This document shows positions 25,820-34,711 of a stretch of DNA of 47,615 nucleotides, in pieces (within the stretch, counting starts at the first letter, position 1; every line of letters begins with the position of its first letter). Source of the DNA: Planctomycetaceae bacterium (GTDB taxonomy: Bacteria; Planctomycetota; Planctomycetia; Pirellulales; Pirellulaceae); NCBI GenBank assembly GCA_002726245.1, contig PBSM01000229.1, positions 1-47,615 of the forward strand, given 5' to 3'. The position numbers were made by a program, and so were the translations under genes. The notes below the pieces were generated by a model. That model did not search any database. It had not been told where the DNA came from and saw only the letters and a list, made by a program, of their open reading frames with translations.

Positions 25820-27217
25820 TTAGGCATCGAGAATCGACTGCAACGCGTCTCCAAGCGCGACGATACCTTCTGTGATCGCGTCGTCGGGAATCACGAGCGG
25901 CGGGCAGACTTTAACCGTTGGTTGATTCACCTGGAAGAGCATGACGCCGTGCTTCACAGCCGCCCAAGTCCAGTCGCGAGCCAACTCGCGACTCGGTTTG
26001 CCTGTTGTTGGATCCTGCACGTGAATTGCCCGCAGCAGACCGTAACCGGTCGCTTGGGTGATGTGGTTTGGGAATCGCGATTGCAGGTCCGACAACGCGT
26101 CTTCGGCGATCGCCCCTTTCCGTGACGCCTCTTGAGTCAGGTTTTCGTCGCGGAGGATCTTCAAGTTCGCCAGTGCCGCCGCGCACGAGAGCGGATGCGC
26201 GGCATGTGTCGTCGTGACTTCACCGGGATGAAGGACGTCAAGGATTTCGGCAGGGCCCAACACCGCCGCGAGGGGCAACGTCGAAGTCACACCTTTCGCA
26301 ATGCAGATCAGATCCGCTTTGATTCCGTAGTGCTCGTGGCCAAACCACTTTCCCGTGCGGCCAAAACCCGTTTGTATCTCGTCGAAGATCAGCAGCACCT
26401 CGTGCTCGTCGGCCCATGCTCGCAACCGTTTCAGATAAGCCATCGGCAGCGGCGTTGCGCACCAACCCTGTAACGTCTCGACGACAACGCCGGCGACCTC
26501 ATCCGCCACGACGCCCTGATCCGCAAGTTGTTCGATGCTTCGATCAAAGAACTCTGACCATTCCCGGTCCGTCAGGTCCGTGCTGCGCGGATCTTGCCGC
26601 GGAAACGGCAAGTGATGAATCGCAGAGTCGGCCGTCGCCAGCCATGGTTTGGCGGCGCTGTCGCCGGACAGTTGATGTGCGCCTAGCGTCCAGCCGTGAT
26701 AGTCTCCCGTGAACGTCAAGATGCGATATTTGTTTGCATTCTTCTCCATCCCCCCAACGCGTGCCAGTCGAAGCGCACACTCGATCGCCTCGGAACCGAC
26801 CGTCCAGAAGTAGACCTTGTCGCAGTGCTCGGGAGCGAGCTTCAACAGTTCTTCCGCCAGGCGAATGCGAACCTCCGACGCAAAACTGAATTGAGCGAAC
26901 AGCCCAGCCTGCGCGTGTTCCGCAATCGCTTTGCGAATTGCCGGATGACCATGTCCGGTGTTCGTCATCACGGCCGTGGAAGAGAAATCGATCCAGCAGT
27001 TGCCCGCGGCGTCAAAGACTTGATAGCCGGAAGCACGATCCCAGATCACGGGGGGTTGATAGCAATTCACTTGCGGGAAGACTCGCGCCGCGTCCGCCAA
27101 TCGGTCTACGTAGTCCGGTGCCGGGAGCGCCGTGGCGATCCGTCGATGAGCCGTTTCGATCCGCGGCGTCTCTTCGGGCTCGATGACAAACGAGTTCGAT
27201 AGAATCGGTGTAGCCAT
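25820..27217 (-). CDS. class III PLP-dependent aminotransferase
   Basis: 465 residues. It has the fold type I class III pattern: substrate/PLP elements TNTGHGHP, VGSEAIECALRLAR, GDYHGWTLGA, the cofactor Asp in LLIFDEIQTGFGRTG (D279) and the Schiff-base Lys308 in CIAKGVTSTLPLAAVLG. The length fits 4-aminobutyrate, acetylornithine or diaminobutyrate transaminases; the sequence resembles GabT/4-aminobutyrate-type enzymes more than ArgD, but the substrate is not certain. It lies 7 bases downstream of a DtxR-type regulator gene on the same strand, so the two are probably co-transcribed. Confidence 0.88.
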   Translation of the reverse strand: MATPILSNSFVIEPEETPRIETAHRRIATALPAPDYVDRLADAARVFPQVNCYQPPVIWDRASGYQVFDAAGNCWIDFSSTAVMTNTGHGHPAIRKAIAEHAQAGLFAQFSFASEVRIRLAEELLKLAPEHCDKVYFWTVGSEAIECALRLARVGGMEKNANKYRILTFTGDYHGWTLGAHQLSGDSAAKPWLATADSAIHHLPFPRQDPRSTDLTDREWSEFFDRSIEQLADQGVVADEVAGVVVETLQGWCATPLPMAYLKRLRAWADEHEVLLIFDEIQTGFGRTGKWFGHEHYGIKADLICIAKGVTSTLPLAAVLGPAEILDVLHPGEVTTTHAAHPLSCAAALANLKILRDENLTQEASRKGAIAEDALSDLQSRFPNHITQATGYGLLRAIHVQDPTTGKPSRELARDWTWAAVKHGVMLFQVNQPTVKVCPPLVIPDDAITEGIVALGDALQSILDA

Positions 27218-27224
27218 GACGTGG

Positions 27225-27908
27225 TTACAGTTCGGCAGTCTGAGTAACGAGCAGCTTCTCGGCGACCTCGCGCGACAATGTTGTTTCTTCGCCTGCGACG
27301 TTGACCGTTACGATACCTGCCTCGGTTCGGTTGGCCGCAACTGCCCCCTGCGCACCCAGCGACAACCCTGTCTCGCTCAAGTACCGCAAGAACTCCGGTG
27401 CTTGATCAAGGACCCGAACCAATTCAAACGGATTGCCAACCGAGGCATCGGCCAGGCTAAGACTGGGCATGGCTTCAATCGTGCCGTCCGCTCTCGGGAT
27501 CGGGTCGCCGTGCGGGTCGGTCGCAGGCTTCCCAAGAAACTCATCAATGCGGTCGATCAGTCGATCGCTGACTGCGTGCTCCATGTTCTCGGCCTCTTCG
27601 TGAACTTCGTCCCACGACAAGTCGAGCGTCTGTGCGAGAAACAGTTCAATCAACCGGTGCCGACGTAGAACTCGAAGCGCGAGCTTGTTTCCACTACGCG
27701 TCAACCGCACACCCTCGTAAGGCGTGTACTCCGCGAGCCCACTCTCGCCGAGCGTCTTCAGCATGCTGGTGACCGAGCCTGGGGAAACACGCAAGGCCGA
27801 CGCGAGCTGGCCTGTCGCGGCAGGCTCATTGGCCTGGCGCACACAGGTCTGATAGATCGCTTTGACGTAGTTTTCGATCGTCAGGCTGGCCAAGTCATTA
27901 GTTCCCAC
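27225..27908 (-). CDS. DtxR/MntR-family metal-dependent transcriptional regulator
   Basis: About 227 residues from GTG 27908 (alternative TTG 27893, giving LASLTIENYVKAIY). The frame runs back to 28319, but that part is antisense to the mch leader and start and is rejected. The winged helix (about 5-70) includes ATGQLASALRVSPGSVTSML and a basic wing. The dimerisation and metal region has HRLIELFLAQTLDLSWDEVH (E and H ligands) and EEAENMEHAVSDRLIDRID. A short C-terminal SH3/FeoA-like domain follows. Family members sense Mn2+ or Fe2+ and repress uptake genes. It sits divergent from mch, so it may control its own operon with the aminotransferase gene or mch (inference). Confidence 0.85.
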   Translation of the reverse strand: MGTNDLASLTIENYVKAIYQTCVRQANEPAATGQLASALRVSPGSVTSMLKTLGESGLAEYTPYEGVRLTRSGNKLALRVLRRHRLIELFLAQTLDLSWDEVHEEAENMEHAVSDRLIDRIDEFLGKPATDPHGDPIPRADGTIEAMPSLSLADASVGNPFELVRVLDQAPEFLRYLSETGLSLGAQGAVAANRTEAGIVTVNVAGEETTLSREVAEKLLVTQTAEL

Positions 27909-27990
27909 AGTAGGTTCCGCGAGCCGAGCGGGGCCTGAATGGCAGTGTGTCAGAGCCTTCGAAGTCCCGCTCGGCTCGCGGGACCTACTG
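27908..27990. repeat. inverted repeat pair with GTAG head (REP/BIME-like)
   Basis: The arms at 27908-27932 and 27966-27990 are 25-base reverse complements with one mismatch, separated by 33 bases. Read from either outer end the element starts CAGTAGGT and forms an internal hairpin (GTCCCGC/GCGGGAC). The possible GTG start of the DtxR gene lies at its edge. Confidence 0.75.
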
Positions 27991-28086
27991 CCAACGCATC
28001 CCAGACAACGCCGCTGATTGTACCCCATCTTCGCAACCCAACGACTCCCCATTCCCTCTGGCCCGCGAATCGCCGATGATATCGCC

Positions 28087-29031
28087 ATGAATCTGAATGA
28101 ACTAGCTCTGCGCCGTTGCGAGCGTCTGGTACAGCAAGCGACCGAACTGAACATCGCGGTGCTTCGCGACGAGACAGGCGCGAGGATCGTTGACTGCGGC
28201 GTGCACGTGCCAGGCGGAATCGAAGCAGGAATCGCATTGGCCGAAGTGTGCCTCGCCGGCCTCGGGCGAGTTGATGTCGTTCCATGCGATCGGGATTTAT
28301 GGACGGGTAGTGCCGTCACGATCCGGACGGACCAGCCAGTCGCCGCATGTATGGCATCACAGTACGCGGGTTGGCAAGTCGCGGGCGAAAAGTTCTTCGC
28401 GATGGGCTCTGGACCGATGCGAGCTGTGCGCGGTCGCGAAGAATTGTTCGCGCATATCGGCTACAAGGAATCGGCCGACGCGGTCGTAGGCGTATTGGAA
28501 GCAGGCAAGTTGCCGCACGAAGACGTCTGTCATCACCTGGCCGCAGAGTGTCGAGTCGAGGCCGAGAAACTAACGCTGCTGGTCGCTCCAACCGCAAGCC
28601 TCGCCGGCACAATCCAAGTCGTTGCACGTTCGGTCGAGACGGCTCTTCACAAGTTGCATGAAGTCGGGTTCGAGCTCAGTCTCGTTCGTAGCGGCTTCGG
28701 CGCGGCTCCGCTTCCGCCCGTCGCTGGCGACCACTTGGCGGGCATCGGCCGCACAAACGACGCTGTTTTGTACGGCGGCGAAGTCACATTGTGGGTCGAT
28801 GGTGATGACGACGCCTTACGCGAGTTCGGCCCGCAGATCCCCAGCTCTTCTTCACCCGACCACGGCCACCCATTCGCCGAGATCTTCGCCCGATACGATC
28901 GCGACTTCTACAAGATCGATCCGATGCTCTTCAGTCCCGCCGTCGTGACTTTGAACAACGTCGAGACAGGTACCTCGCTACGCTTTGGCGAAACGGTGCC
29001 ACAAGTGATTCATCAGTCCTTCGCTTCATGA
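28087..29031 (+). CDS. mch: methenyltetrahydromethanopterin cyclohydrolase
   Basis: 314 residues from ATG 28087 (MNLNELALRRCERL), the usual start for Mch; the frame extends upstream without a better start. Family signatures include GARIVDCGVHVPGGIEAGIA, LAEVCLAGLG, MASQYAGWQVAGEKFFAMGS, GPMRAVRG, and GRTNDAVLYGGEVTLWVDGD near the C-terminus. It interconverts methenyl- and formyl-tetrahydromethanopterin, a step of H4MPT-linked C1 oxidation known in methylotrophs, methanogens and many planctomycetes. It is cytoplasmic. A RimK-like ATP-grasp gene follows after 9 bases, an arrangement also known from C1 clusters of methylotrophic bacteria. Confidence 0.95.
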   Translation: MNLNELALRRCERLVQQATELNIAVLRDETGARIVDCGVHVPGGIEAGIALAEVCLAGLGRVDVVPCDRDLWTGSAVTIRTDQPVAACMASQYAGWQVAGEKFFAMGSGPMRAVRGREELFAHIGYKESADAVVGVLEAGKLPHEDVCHHLAAECRVEAEKLTLLVAPTASLAGTIQVVARSVETALHKLHEVGFELSLVRSGFGAAPLPPVAGDHLAGIGRTNDAVLYGGEVTLWVDGDDDALREFGPQIPSSSSPDHGHPFAEIFARYDRDFYKIDPMLFSPAVVTLNNVETGTSLRFGETVPQVIHQSFAS

Positions 29032-29040
29032 GTTTCCACC

Positions 29041-29931
29041 ATGAGACTCGGTGTACTGGCGGCTACCGACAGTTGGTATCTGAAAGACCTGCAGCGAGCA
29101 GCCTCCAGCACGCATGAAGTCGTTGGCCTCAGTTTTTCCGAGCTGACCGCGCAGGTCAGCGGCGACGACAAGTCCATTTCTTGCGGCGAGGTCGCGCTTC
29201 CAGAATTCGACGCAGTGCTTGTCCGTTCGATGCCCCCCGGTTCGTTAGAGCAAGTCGTCTTTCGAATGAATGCGTTGGCTCAACTCGAACAGATGGGAGT
29301 GGCCGTTATCAACTCCGCCCGCTCACTCGAGACGGCGATTGATAAGTACCGTTGCGCCGCCGAACTGCAATGCCTGCCACACGCACCGCGGTCATTCGTG
29401 TGTCAGACGTTTGAAGAAGCCATGAGAGGCTTCGAACTGCTCGGCGGCGACGTCGTCATCAAACCGATTTTCGGAGGCGAAGGACGCGGAATCACCCGTG
29501 TGTCCGATCCCGATCTAGCCGTTCGAGCCTTCAAGATGCTTGCGCAGATGAACGCCGTCATCTTTCTGCAGCAATTCATTCCGCACAAGGGCTTCGACAT
29601 CCGCCTGTTCCTCCTCGGTGGACGAGTCTTCGCCATGAAACGGATCAATCCAAGCGACTGGCGAACCAACGTCAGCCGCGGAGCCGCAACGGAACCGTTT
29701 GAATGCGACGACAAGTTGGGCGCAATTGCCCGCGCCGCCGCTGACCGGACGGAAGCGATCATTGCCGGCATCGACATCCTGCCTGGACAAGACGGCAAGA
29801 ACTATTTGCTGGAGGTAAACGCCGTCCCGGGCTGGAAGGCACTTGCGCGGACCCTGAACGTCGATATGTCGGCCGAGGTCCTGCATGGCATCGACGCTGT
29901 CACTCGGCAGAAGGCACCACCGCTACGGTGA
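29041..29931 (+). CDS. RimK-like ATP-grasp ligase (C1/H4MPT cluster type)
   Basis: 296 residues. ATP-grasp features: an N-terminal Rossmann-like domain (MRLGVLAATDSWYLKDLQRA), VINSARSLETAIDKYRCAAE, the nucleotide-binding GGDVVIKPIFGGEGRGITRV and LQQFIPHKGFDIRLFLLGGR, and the Mg-binding YLLEVNAVPGWKAL. It is very close to the ATP-grasp proteins encoded beside mch in methylotroph C1 clusters (orf5-type), thought to act in tetrahydromethanopterin or related cofactor synthesis by ligating an acid to an amine. The 9-base gap after mch indicates an operon. The exact substrate is not known to me. Confidence 0.88.
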   Translation: MRLGVLAATDSWYLKDLQRAASSTHEVVGLSFSELTAQVSGDDKSISCGEVALPEFDAVLVRSMPPGSLEQVVFRMNALAQLEQMGVAVINSARSLETAIDKYRCAAELQCLPHAPRSFVCQTFEEAMRGFELLGGDVVIKPIFGGEGRGITRVSDPDLAVRAFKMLAQMNAVIFLQQFIPHKGFDIRLFLLGGRVFAMKRINPSDWRTNVSRGAATEPFECDDKLGAIARAAADRTEAIIAGIDILPGQDGKNYLLEVNAVPGWKALARTLNVDMSAEVLHGIDAVTRQKAPPLR

Positions 29932-30096
29932 TGTCGCTCGAATCGAAGTCTCCGCGTTCTCGCGTGACCGGCAGGTTACGCCCCCCGTGGGTTCCGAAGT
30001 GGCTTCGAGCGCGTCTTCCGGGCGGTGTGGCGAGGTCTGATAATCAACCGTCTTGCGCGGCCGCTGTTCGTGCTGCATCCGCAGTGACAACGAAAA

Positions 30097-32004
30097 CTAT
30101 TCGGCCAAGTAAATAACGGCCTGATCGCGTTGTTGCAGCAGCGTTAGCACTTTCTCCATTTCTAATTCCCCCGTCTCGGAGATGAACAGTGTCGGTCGAT
30201 CCAAAACCTTCTGCTGCTGTTGCCATTGATGAATGATGTCTTCACCGGCGTTTTTCTGTTCCTCCGGCGTCATGTTCCAGTGATAAGCAATCGTGTCGTA
30301 GCCGCCAATTTTCTTTAACGAGCGATGGGCGATGAAACTCACCGCCGGATAATCGTCTTGCACGAGGAATGCTAAATACGGAGCGATCCAGTCGTCTCGC
30401 GACACCTCACGGGCCGGTTCCCAGCCCATGTGCCAAGCGATGATGGCTCGTTGACCTGCGTCTCCCTCCAACGCCATCTGCACGGAGAGAGCCGCCTCGG
30501 CCCACTTTTCCGCCAGTTCGGGAGGCTTCTGGCCGTACCAATCGACCAGCGTGTCGCCCGTCCATTGCAACGTCTTGTCAAGATGGCACAAGTTGCACGC
30601 GTTGGGCCGCCCGGCGTTCACGGTCTCAGCGACGGAAGGAGTGCCGACCGTGTGGCTGCGCGTCGCTTTGAGCAAACCGTAGGTCGTGTTGGGCATGTGG
30701 CAGTTGTAACAGAGACTGCCGTGGGACGATGCGAGATGGTGAGTGTGCGCCATGAGTTGGTCCTGCGATCGATACTCTTCATGGCAGAAGATGCACGCCT
30801 GGTTGGTACGCATGTTCGGTTTCAATTGGTCGTCGGTCCATTCCTTGCGAGGGCGCTCGTCATCGGGCGATTGATGCAGAATATGGCAGGAAAAGCAAGA
30901 CATTTCCCCTCGTTGAAAACATGGTGATGCGATTAAGCCGTTGAACTCGCGACCGATGATGCGAATCATTCCATCCGACCAAAATTGTGTAGCGTCAGGA
31001 ACGACCTTACGACGCAGCAACAGATTATCCCCCGGACGATAACCGTGGCCGGAGTGCGACACTTCCTCCCAGGTTGCCATTGCGTACTCTTGCCAAGTCA
31101 TGTGGCATTGTCCGCATACTTCGGACGAGCGCCGGTGCGGCAATCGCAGAGGATTGATGATGGTGTCGCGAGCTGAAGCTTCGGTCTTGTTGTGAAAACT
31201 AATGTGTGATTCGCCCGGACCGTGGCAGGCTTCGCAAGCAATTCCGAATTCGCCAACGGTCGATTGCGGCGGTAAAGAGACGTCCTGTTCGAGGCTCGGT
31301 TCCCCGTGAGTCGTATGGCACAGGATGCAAGTCTGGTTCCACTGGCCAATTCCATAGAGGTCTTTATGAGTGTACGGGGACGACGGATGGCCAGGCGGTA
31401 AATTCACGAAGGACGACGTCCCCGGAATCCAGTCTTGCTCGGCAATCCGCCACACAAACGGCAGCATTGCCAGTTCCCGCCCCTTTCCCGTCGATATCCA
31501 ATACATCTGGATGGTATGCGAGCCGGTACACAAAACAATGTTGCGCCGAATCGTCTCTGGTAGGCTTTCTCCTAGGTCCGTTTGCGGAGGATCAAACTCG
31601 GCCCAAAACTCCTCCTTGTCGCGCCCAAGACGGTACTCATGGCCCCAGTACGCCAGTTCCACTCCGTCGAAATCGCCGACGATCGCATCCGGCGAGGCCA
31701 CTTGTGTCATCGTTCGATGAAAGGAGTCATGCCACGTTTGATGTTCATGCGAATGGCATGTTTGGCACGCTTCTGAACCGACATATCCATCGGCGGAAAT
31801 CGCTACCGGACGAGCTTCCGGACCGTCCACGAAAGTGCCCTTCTGAGAACTGGGAGTCATGAACCACAGCCCGACGCTGCCCAGAACGATCAACAAACAA
31901 AGAGCCGTACCGAGGGCCAACGTCCATCGCGGTATTCCCACTTGAGGTGGCAGCGATTGTTTGTCATCGCTATCGCTGAACCGTTGGGAAGAGTCGGAGG
32001 ACAT
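30097..32004 (-). CDS. membrane-anchored octaheme cytochrome c
   Basis: 635 residues from ATG 32004 (alternative GTG 32022). An N-terminal membrane anchor (TLALGTALCLLIVLGSVGLW, about 28-50) leaves the rest in the periplasm. Eight CxxCH heme-binding motifs occur in order: CQTCH, CILCH, CEACH, CGQCH, CFSCH, CIFCH, CYNCH and CNLCH. The pattern resembles the cytochrome c554/multiheme-cytochrome superfamily. The C-terminal 150 residues lack hemes and look helical (repeat-like RAIIAWHMGWEPAREV). Such proteins act as electron carriers or reductases for N or S compounds, but no catalytic signature such as a lysine-type heme motif was seen. It stands alone, convergent with the ATP-grasp gene. Confidence 0.9.
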   Translation of the reverse strand: MSSDSSQRFSDSDDKQSLPPQVGIPRWTLALGTALCLLIVLGSVGLWFMTPSSQKGTFVDGPEARPVAISADGYVGSEACQTCHSHEHQTWHDSFHRTMTQVASPDAIVGDFDGVELAYWGHEYRLGRDKEEFWAEFDPPQTDLGESLPETIRRNIVLCTGSHTIQMYWISTGKGRELAMLPFVWRIAEQDWIPGTSSFVNLPPGHPSSPYTHKDLYGIGQWNQTCILCHTTHGEPSLEQDVSLPPQSTVGEFGIACEACHGPGESHISFHNKTEASARDTIINPLRLPHRRSSEVCGQCHMTWQEYAMATWEEVSHSGHGYRPGDNLLLRRKVVPDATQFWSDGMIRIIGREFNGLIASPCFQRGEMSCFSCHILHQSPDDERPRKEWTDDQLKPNMRTNQACIFCHEEYRSQDQLMAHTHHLASSHGSLCYNCHMPNTTYGLLKATRSHTVGTPSVAETVNAGRPNACNLCHLDKTLQWTGDTLVDWYGQKPPELAEKWAEAALSVQMALEGDAGQRAIIAWHMGWEPAREVSRDDWIAPYLAFLVQDDYPAVSFIAHRSLKKIGGYDTIAYHWNMTPEEQKNAGEDIIHQWQQQQKVLDRPTLFISETGELEMEKVLTLLQQRDQAVIYLAE

Positions 32005-32022
32005 GACGGAATAAACTCCCAC

Positions 32023-32458
32023 TACAACGACAAGTCATTGCTTATGATGACGTACACCCATTGTTTTTGGAAGCCCGAAGCCTGAACAAATTCTAAGAAC
32101 GTGTTGTGAGATTAGTTCTATGGGTTGGCAAGGTGCCGATCCCAAACGATTTCCGCGGTGCGATGAACGGGACTGGTTTTATCTGATGCGTCACATTCCC
32201 TAACAGGTTATCTATCGGCCGCACGAGGATCATTGGGTTGTGATTGCGGTTGCGCACTTCGCGCGGAAGCCTCGATACGGGTCGGGTCGTGAGCGGAGTG
32301 CCGTCTAACTCACTCGCCAAGAGCCCCGGGGCACTTAGGCCCTTGGCAGCTCGCAGTCACGCGGTATGCGCCACTGGCCTTTGGCCGACTGTACCGCTAT
32401 AACGAGAAGCTCGAATGCCCGTTTCGTTCGCGAATTACAGAGGCGAAAGTACTTACGA
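32023..32458. other. gap upstream of pgk holding a toxin remnant
   Basis: 436 bases. It contains a broken ParE/RelE-like frame (32120-32308, listed separately) and otherwise the shared upstream regions of the cytochrome gene (minus strand) and pgk (plus strand). A short frame at 32047 reading MTYTHCFWKPEA could be the toxin's first strand, out of phase with the rest. Confidence 0.45.
32120..32308 (+). pseudogene. ParE/RelE-type toxin remnant with in-frame stop
   Basis: One frame reads MGWQGADPKRFPRCDERDWF, then YLMRHIP, TAA (32201-32203), then QVIYRPHEDHWVVIAVAHFA and RKPRYGSGRERSAV before TAA at 32306. The last part closely fits the C-terminal strands of ParE/RelE toxins (VIYR...VVVLAVAH..R.P.Y). 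The internal stop and the missing N-terminal half make it non-functional. No antitoxin gene was recognised next to it. Confidence 0.55.
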
Positions 32459-33658
32459 ATGGCCAAGAAGACGATTGCTGATGTCGATGTCGATGTAGCG
32501 CGTAAGACTGTTTTGATTCGAGTTGACTTCAACGTGCCGCTCGACGAACAGCAGCAGATTACCGACGATCGCCGCATCCAATCGGCATTGCCTTCGATTA
32601 ACTCCGTCCTTGATCGTGGCGGCAAAATCATCTTGATGAGTCATCTCGGCCGGCCTAAAGGAAGCGGCGACCCGAGTGACGCCAAGTACAGTCTTCAGCC
32701 CGCTGCCGTAAGACTCGGCGAGTTGCTCGGCAAGGAAGTCGCCTTCGCGACGGACACGATCGGCATTGACGCGCAAGCCAAAGTTGCCGCGTTGTCCGAC
32801 GGCGGTGTGGTGGTGCTCGAAAACTTGCGGTTCAACGTCGGCGAGAAGAAGGGCGACGAAGAGTTCGCGAGAGGTCTGGCCGCGTTTGCTGACATCTACT
32901 GCAACGATGCCTTTGGGACGTGCCATCGCAAAGATGCTTCGATGTTGGCCGTCCCTTCGGCCATGGGCGACAAGCCCAAAGTTGTCGGCTTCCTCGTCGC
33001 TAAAGAGATTCAATACCTCAGCGACGCGGTCTCGAACCCGCAGCGTCCGTTCATCGCGATCCTTGGCGGGGCGAAGGTTTCCGACAAGATCAACGTGATT
33101 CAGAACCTGCTGACGATCTGCGACCGCATCTTGATTGGCGGAGCGATGGCGTACACGTTCTCGCTCGCACAAGGCGGCAAGGTTGGAAAGAGCCTCGTGG
33201 AAGAAGATAAAGTTGCCCTCGCCAAGGAATTGCTGGCCGCTGGCGGCGACAAGCTGATGCTGCCTACCGACACGCACTGCGGCGACGCCTTCAGCGCGGA
33301 CTGTAACAAGCAAATTGTGGCCGCGGGCGAGATCGCGGACGACTTCGAAGGGCTCGACATTGGCCCCGAAACGGCCAAGGCTTACGCGGACGCGGTCAGA
33401 GATGCCAAGACCGTCGTGTGGAACGGTCCGATGGGCGTCTTCGAGATGCCGCCGTTCGATGACGGTACAAAGGTGGTTGCTCAGGCGATCGCGGACAGTG
33501 AAGCGACCAGTATCATTGGCGGCGGCGATAGCGCAGCCGCGATCCAGCAACTCGGCTTCGCCGACCAAGTCAGTCACGTCAGTACAGGTGGCGGCGCGAG
33601 CCTCGCGATGCTCGAAGGCAAACCGTTCGCGGCCGTTGATGTGTTAGACGATGCGTGA
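32459..33658 (+). CDS. pgk: phosphoglycerate kinase
   Basis: 399 residues from ATG 32459; the frame continues upstream but the family start ([20 protein letters not shown]) is clear. Signatures are [10 protein letters not shown] (R21), [13 protein letters not shown] (H62), [44 protein letters not shown] and the nucleotide loop [11 protein letters not shown] followed by [10 protein letters not shown]. It transfers phosphate between 1,3-bisphosphoglycerate and ADP in glycolysis and gluconeogenesis, in the cytoplasm. The length is standard. It appears to be a single-gene unit, with a repeat pair just downstream. Confidence 0.97.
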   Translation: MAKKTIADVDVDVARKTVLIRVDFNVPLDEQQQITDDRRIQSALPSINSVLDRGGKIILMSHLGRPKGSGDPSDAKYSLQPAAVRLGELLGKEVAFATDTIGIDAQAKVAALSDGGVVVLENLRFNVGEKKGDEEFARGLAAFADIYCNDAFGTCHRKDASMLAVPSAMGDKPKVVGFLVAKEIQYLSDAVSNPQRPFIAILGGAKVSDKINVIQNLLTICDRILIGGAMAYTFSLAQGGKVGKSLVEEDKVALAKELLAAGGDKLMLPTDTHCGDAFSADCNKQIVAAGEIADDFEGLDIGPETAKAYADAVRDAKTVVWNGPMGVFEMPPFDDGTKVVAQAIADSEATSIIGGGDSAAAIQQLGFADQVSHVSTGGGASLAMLEGKPFAAVDVLDDA

Positions 33659-33699
33659 CATGGGGCTAAGAGGCTAACTCGTGAAGAGTGAGAGACCGA

Positions 33700-33760
33700 A
33701 ATATCGAACAAGGAATGTCCAAATCTGAACTTCGACTTTCGACATTCCTTGTTCGATATT
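33700..33760. repeat. perfect 20-base inverted repeat
   Basis: AATATCGAACAAGGAATGTC (33700-33719) and its exact reverse complement (33741-33760) are separated by 21 bases. It sits between pgk and a small ORF. From memory, similar CGAACAAGGAATGTCGA repeats recur between genes in planctomycete genomes. Confidence 0.8.
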
Positions 33761-33798
33761 CGACATTCATTCCGCCTGGCTGGTCGAGATGCCTAACC

Positions 33799-33978
33799 AT
33801 GAAAACCAAAGACGAACTAAAGCCGCTCATCGAACGCATCGCCAGCGCCGACAGTCCGGTCGGCATGGATGCGGGTTACGTTCACGCGTTGATTCTCGAC
33901 AAGTTCGAACAGATCGAACGTCGGCTTAACAAACTAGAAGCGGAGTCACCGGGAAACGCGGACACGGCGGACGACTGA
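33799..33978 (+). CDS. small helical hypothetical protein
   Basis: 59 residues from ATG 33799 (MKTKDELKPLIERIASADSP). The frame extends back to 33688 but that part is translated inverted repeat. The protein is charged and helical with a C-terminal coiled-coil-like stretch (LILDKFEQIERRLNKLEAES) and an acidic tail. No family was recognised; 33 bases separate it from the PfpI gene, suggesting co-transcription. Confidence 0.55.
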   Translation: MKTKDELKPLIERIASADSPVGMDAGYVHALILDKFEQIERRLNKLEAESPGNADTADD

Positions 33979-34011
33979 ATCACGAACAGCACAAGAGACG
34001 GAGACGCCAAG

Positions 34012-34578
34012 ATGCCGAAAATTCTGATGCCGCTCGGAGACGCCACGGAAGCGCTCGACACTTTCTATCCGTTCTTCCGGCTCGCGGAAGAGGGATATGA
34101 AGTTGTTGTCGCCGGTCCCGATGCCCGCCTCTATCACACGGTTCTCCACGAGATCCCGCCTGATTCGAGCATCCCCTGGGACATTACCCAAGAGCGGCCC
34201 GGCTACTTCATCAAGGCGACTGCTGCCTTCCGAGATTTAAAAGCTGATGACTACGCGGGCCTGTTCATCTCGGGCGGCCGCGCGCCCGAGTACCTTCGTT
34301 ACGACAAGGACCTCCTGCGTGTGACCCGCGAGGTCTGCGAAGCCGGCAAGCCGATCGCATGCGTTTGCCACGGGATCGAGATACTGACCGCTGCCGGTTG
34401 TATCGAAGGCAGGACTTGCACGACCGTGGCGAAGTGTGCCCTGGACGCCGAGCAAGGCGGAGCCACTTACGTCGATCAAGAGATTGTCATCGATGGCAAC
34501 ATTGTTACGGCGCGAACTTGGCACGATAACGCCCCCTTCATGCGTCAGTTCATCAAAATGTTAAGAGAAGCGCAGTAA
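34012..34578 (+). CDS. DJ-1/PfpI-family protein
   Basis: 188 residues. The class I glutamine amidotransferase-like fold is recognised from MPKILMPLGDATEALDTFYP, the Glu-containing first strand region, GLFISGGRAPEYLRYDKDLL, and the nucleophile elbow ACVCHGIEILTAAG with Cys119 followed by His120. ARTWHDNAPFMRQF matches the C-terminal helix. PfpI/DJ-1 proteins include proteases, glyoxalases and deglycase-like enzymes; the activity here cannot be fixed. No signal peptide. A GGAG lies nine bases before ATG 34012. Confidence 0.88.
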   Translation: MPKILMPLGDATEALDTFYPFFRLAEEGYEVVVAGPDARLYHTVLHEIPPDSSIPWDITQERPGYFIKATAAFRDLKADDYAGLFISGGRAPEYLRYDKDLLRVTREVCEAGKPIACVCHGIEILTAAGCIEGRTCTTVAKCALDAEQGGATYVDQEIVIDGNIVTARTWHDNAPFMRQFIKMLREAQ

Positions 34579-34711
34579 CGCCTGCTGTGGCGCATACGGT
34601 GCTGGGGTCGCATCCGAAAGTTTCCCGAGTCGTAGCACCTTCGGGTAGCTGAATGACTAGCCTACGCGGATCATAACGTAAACGAAAGCACTTCTATGAA
34701 CTCCAGTCAAT

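Noticed and set aside
27909..28319. N-terminal extension of the DtxR-type protein
   Set aside because: This part overlaps the mch start on the opposite strand and is low-complexity; DtxR proteins start near the winged helix.
32453..33577. 374-codon open frame on the minus strand
   Set aside because: Antisense to pgk, which is unambiguous; long antisense frames are expected in this codon-biased DNA.
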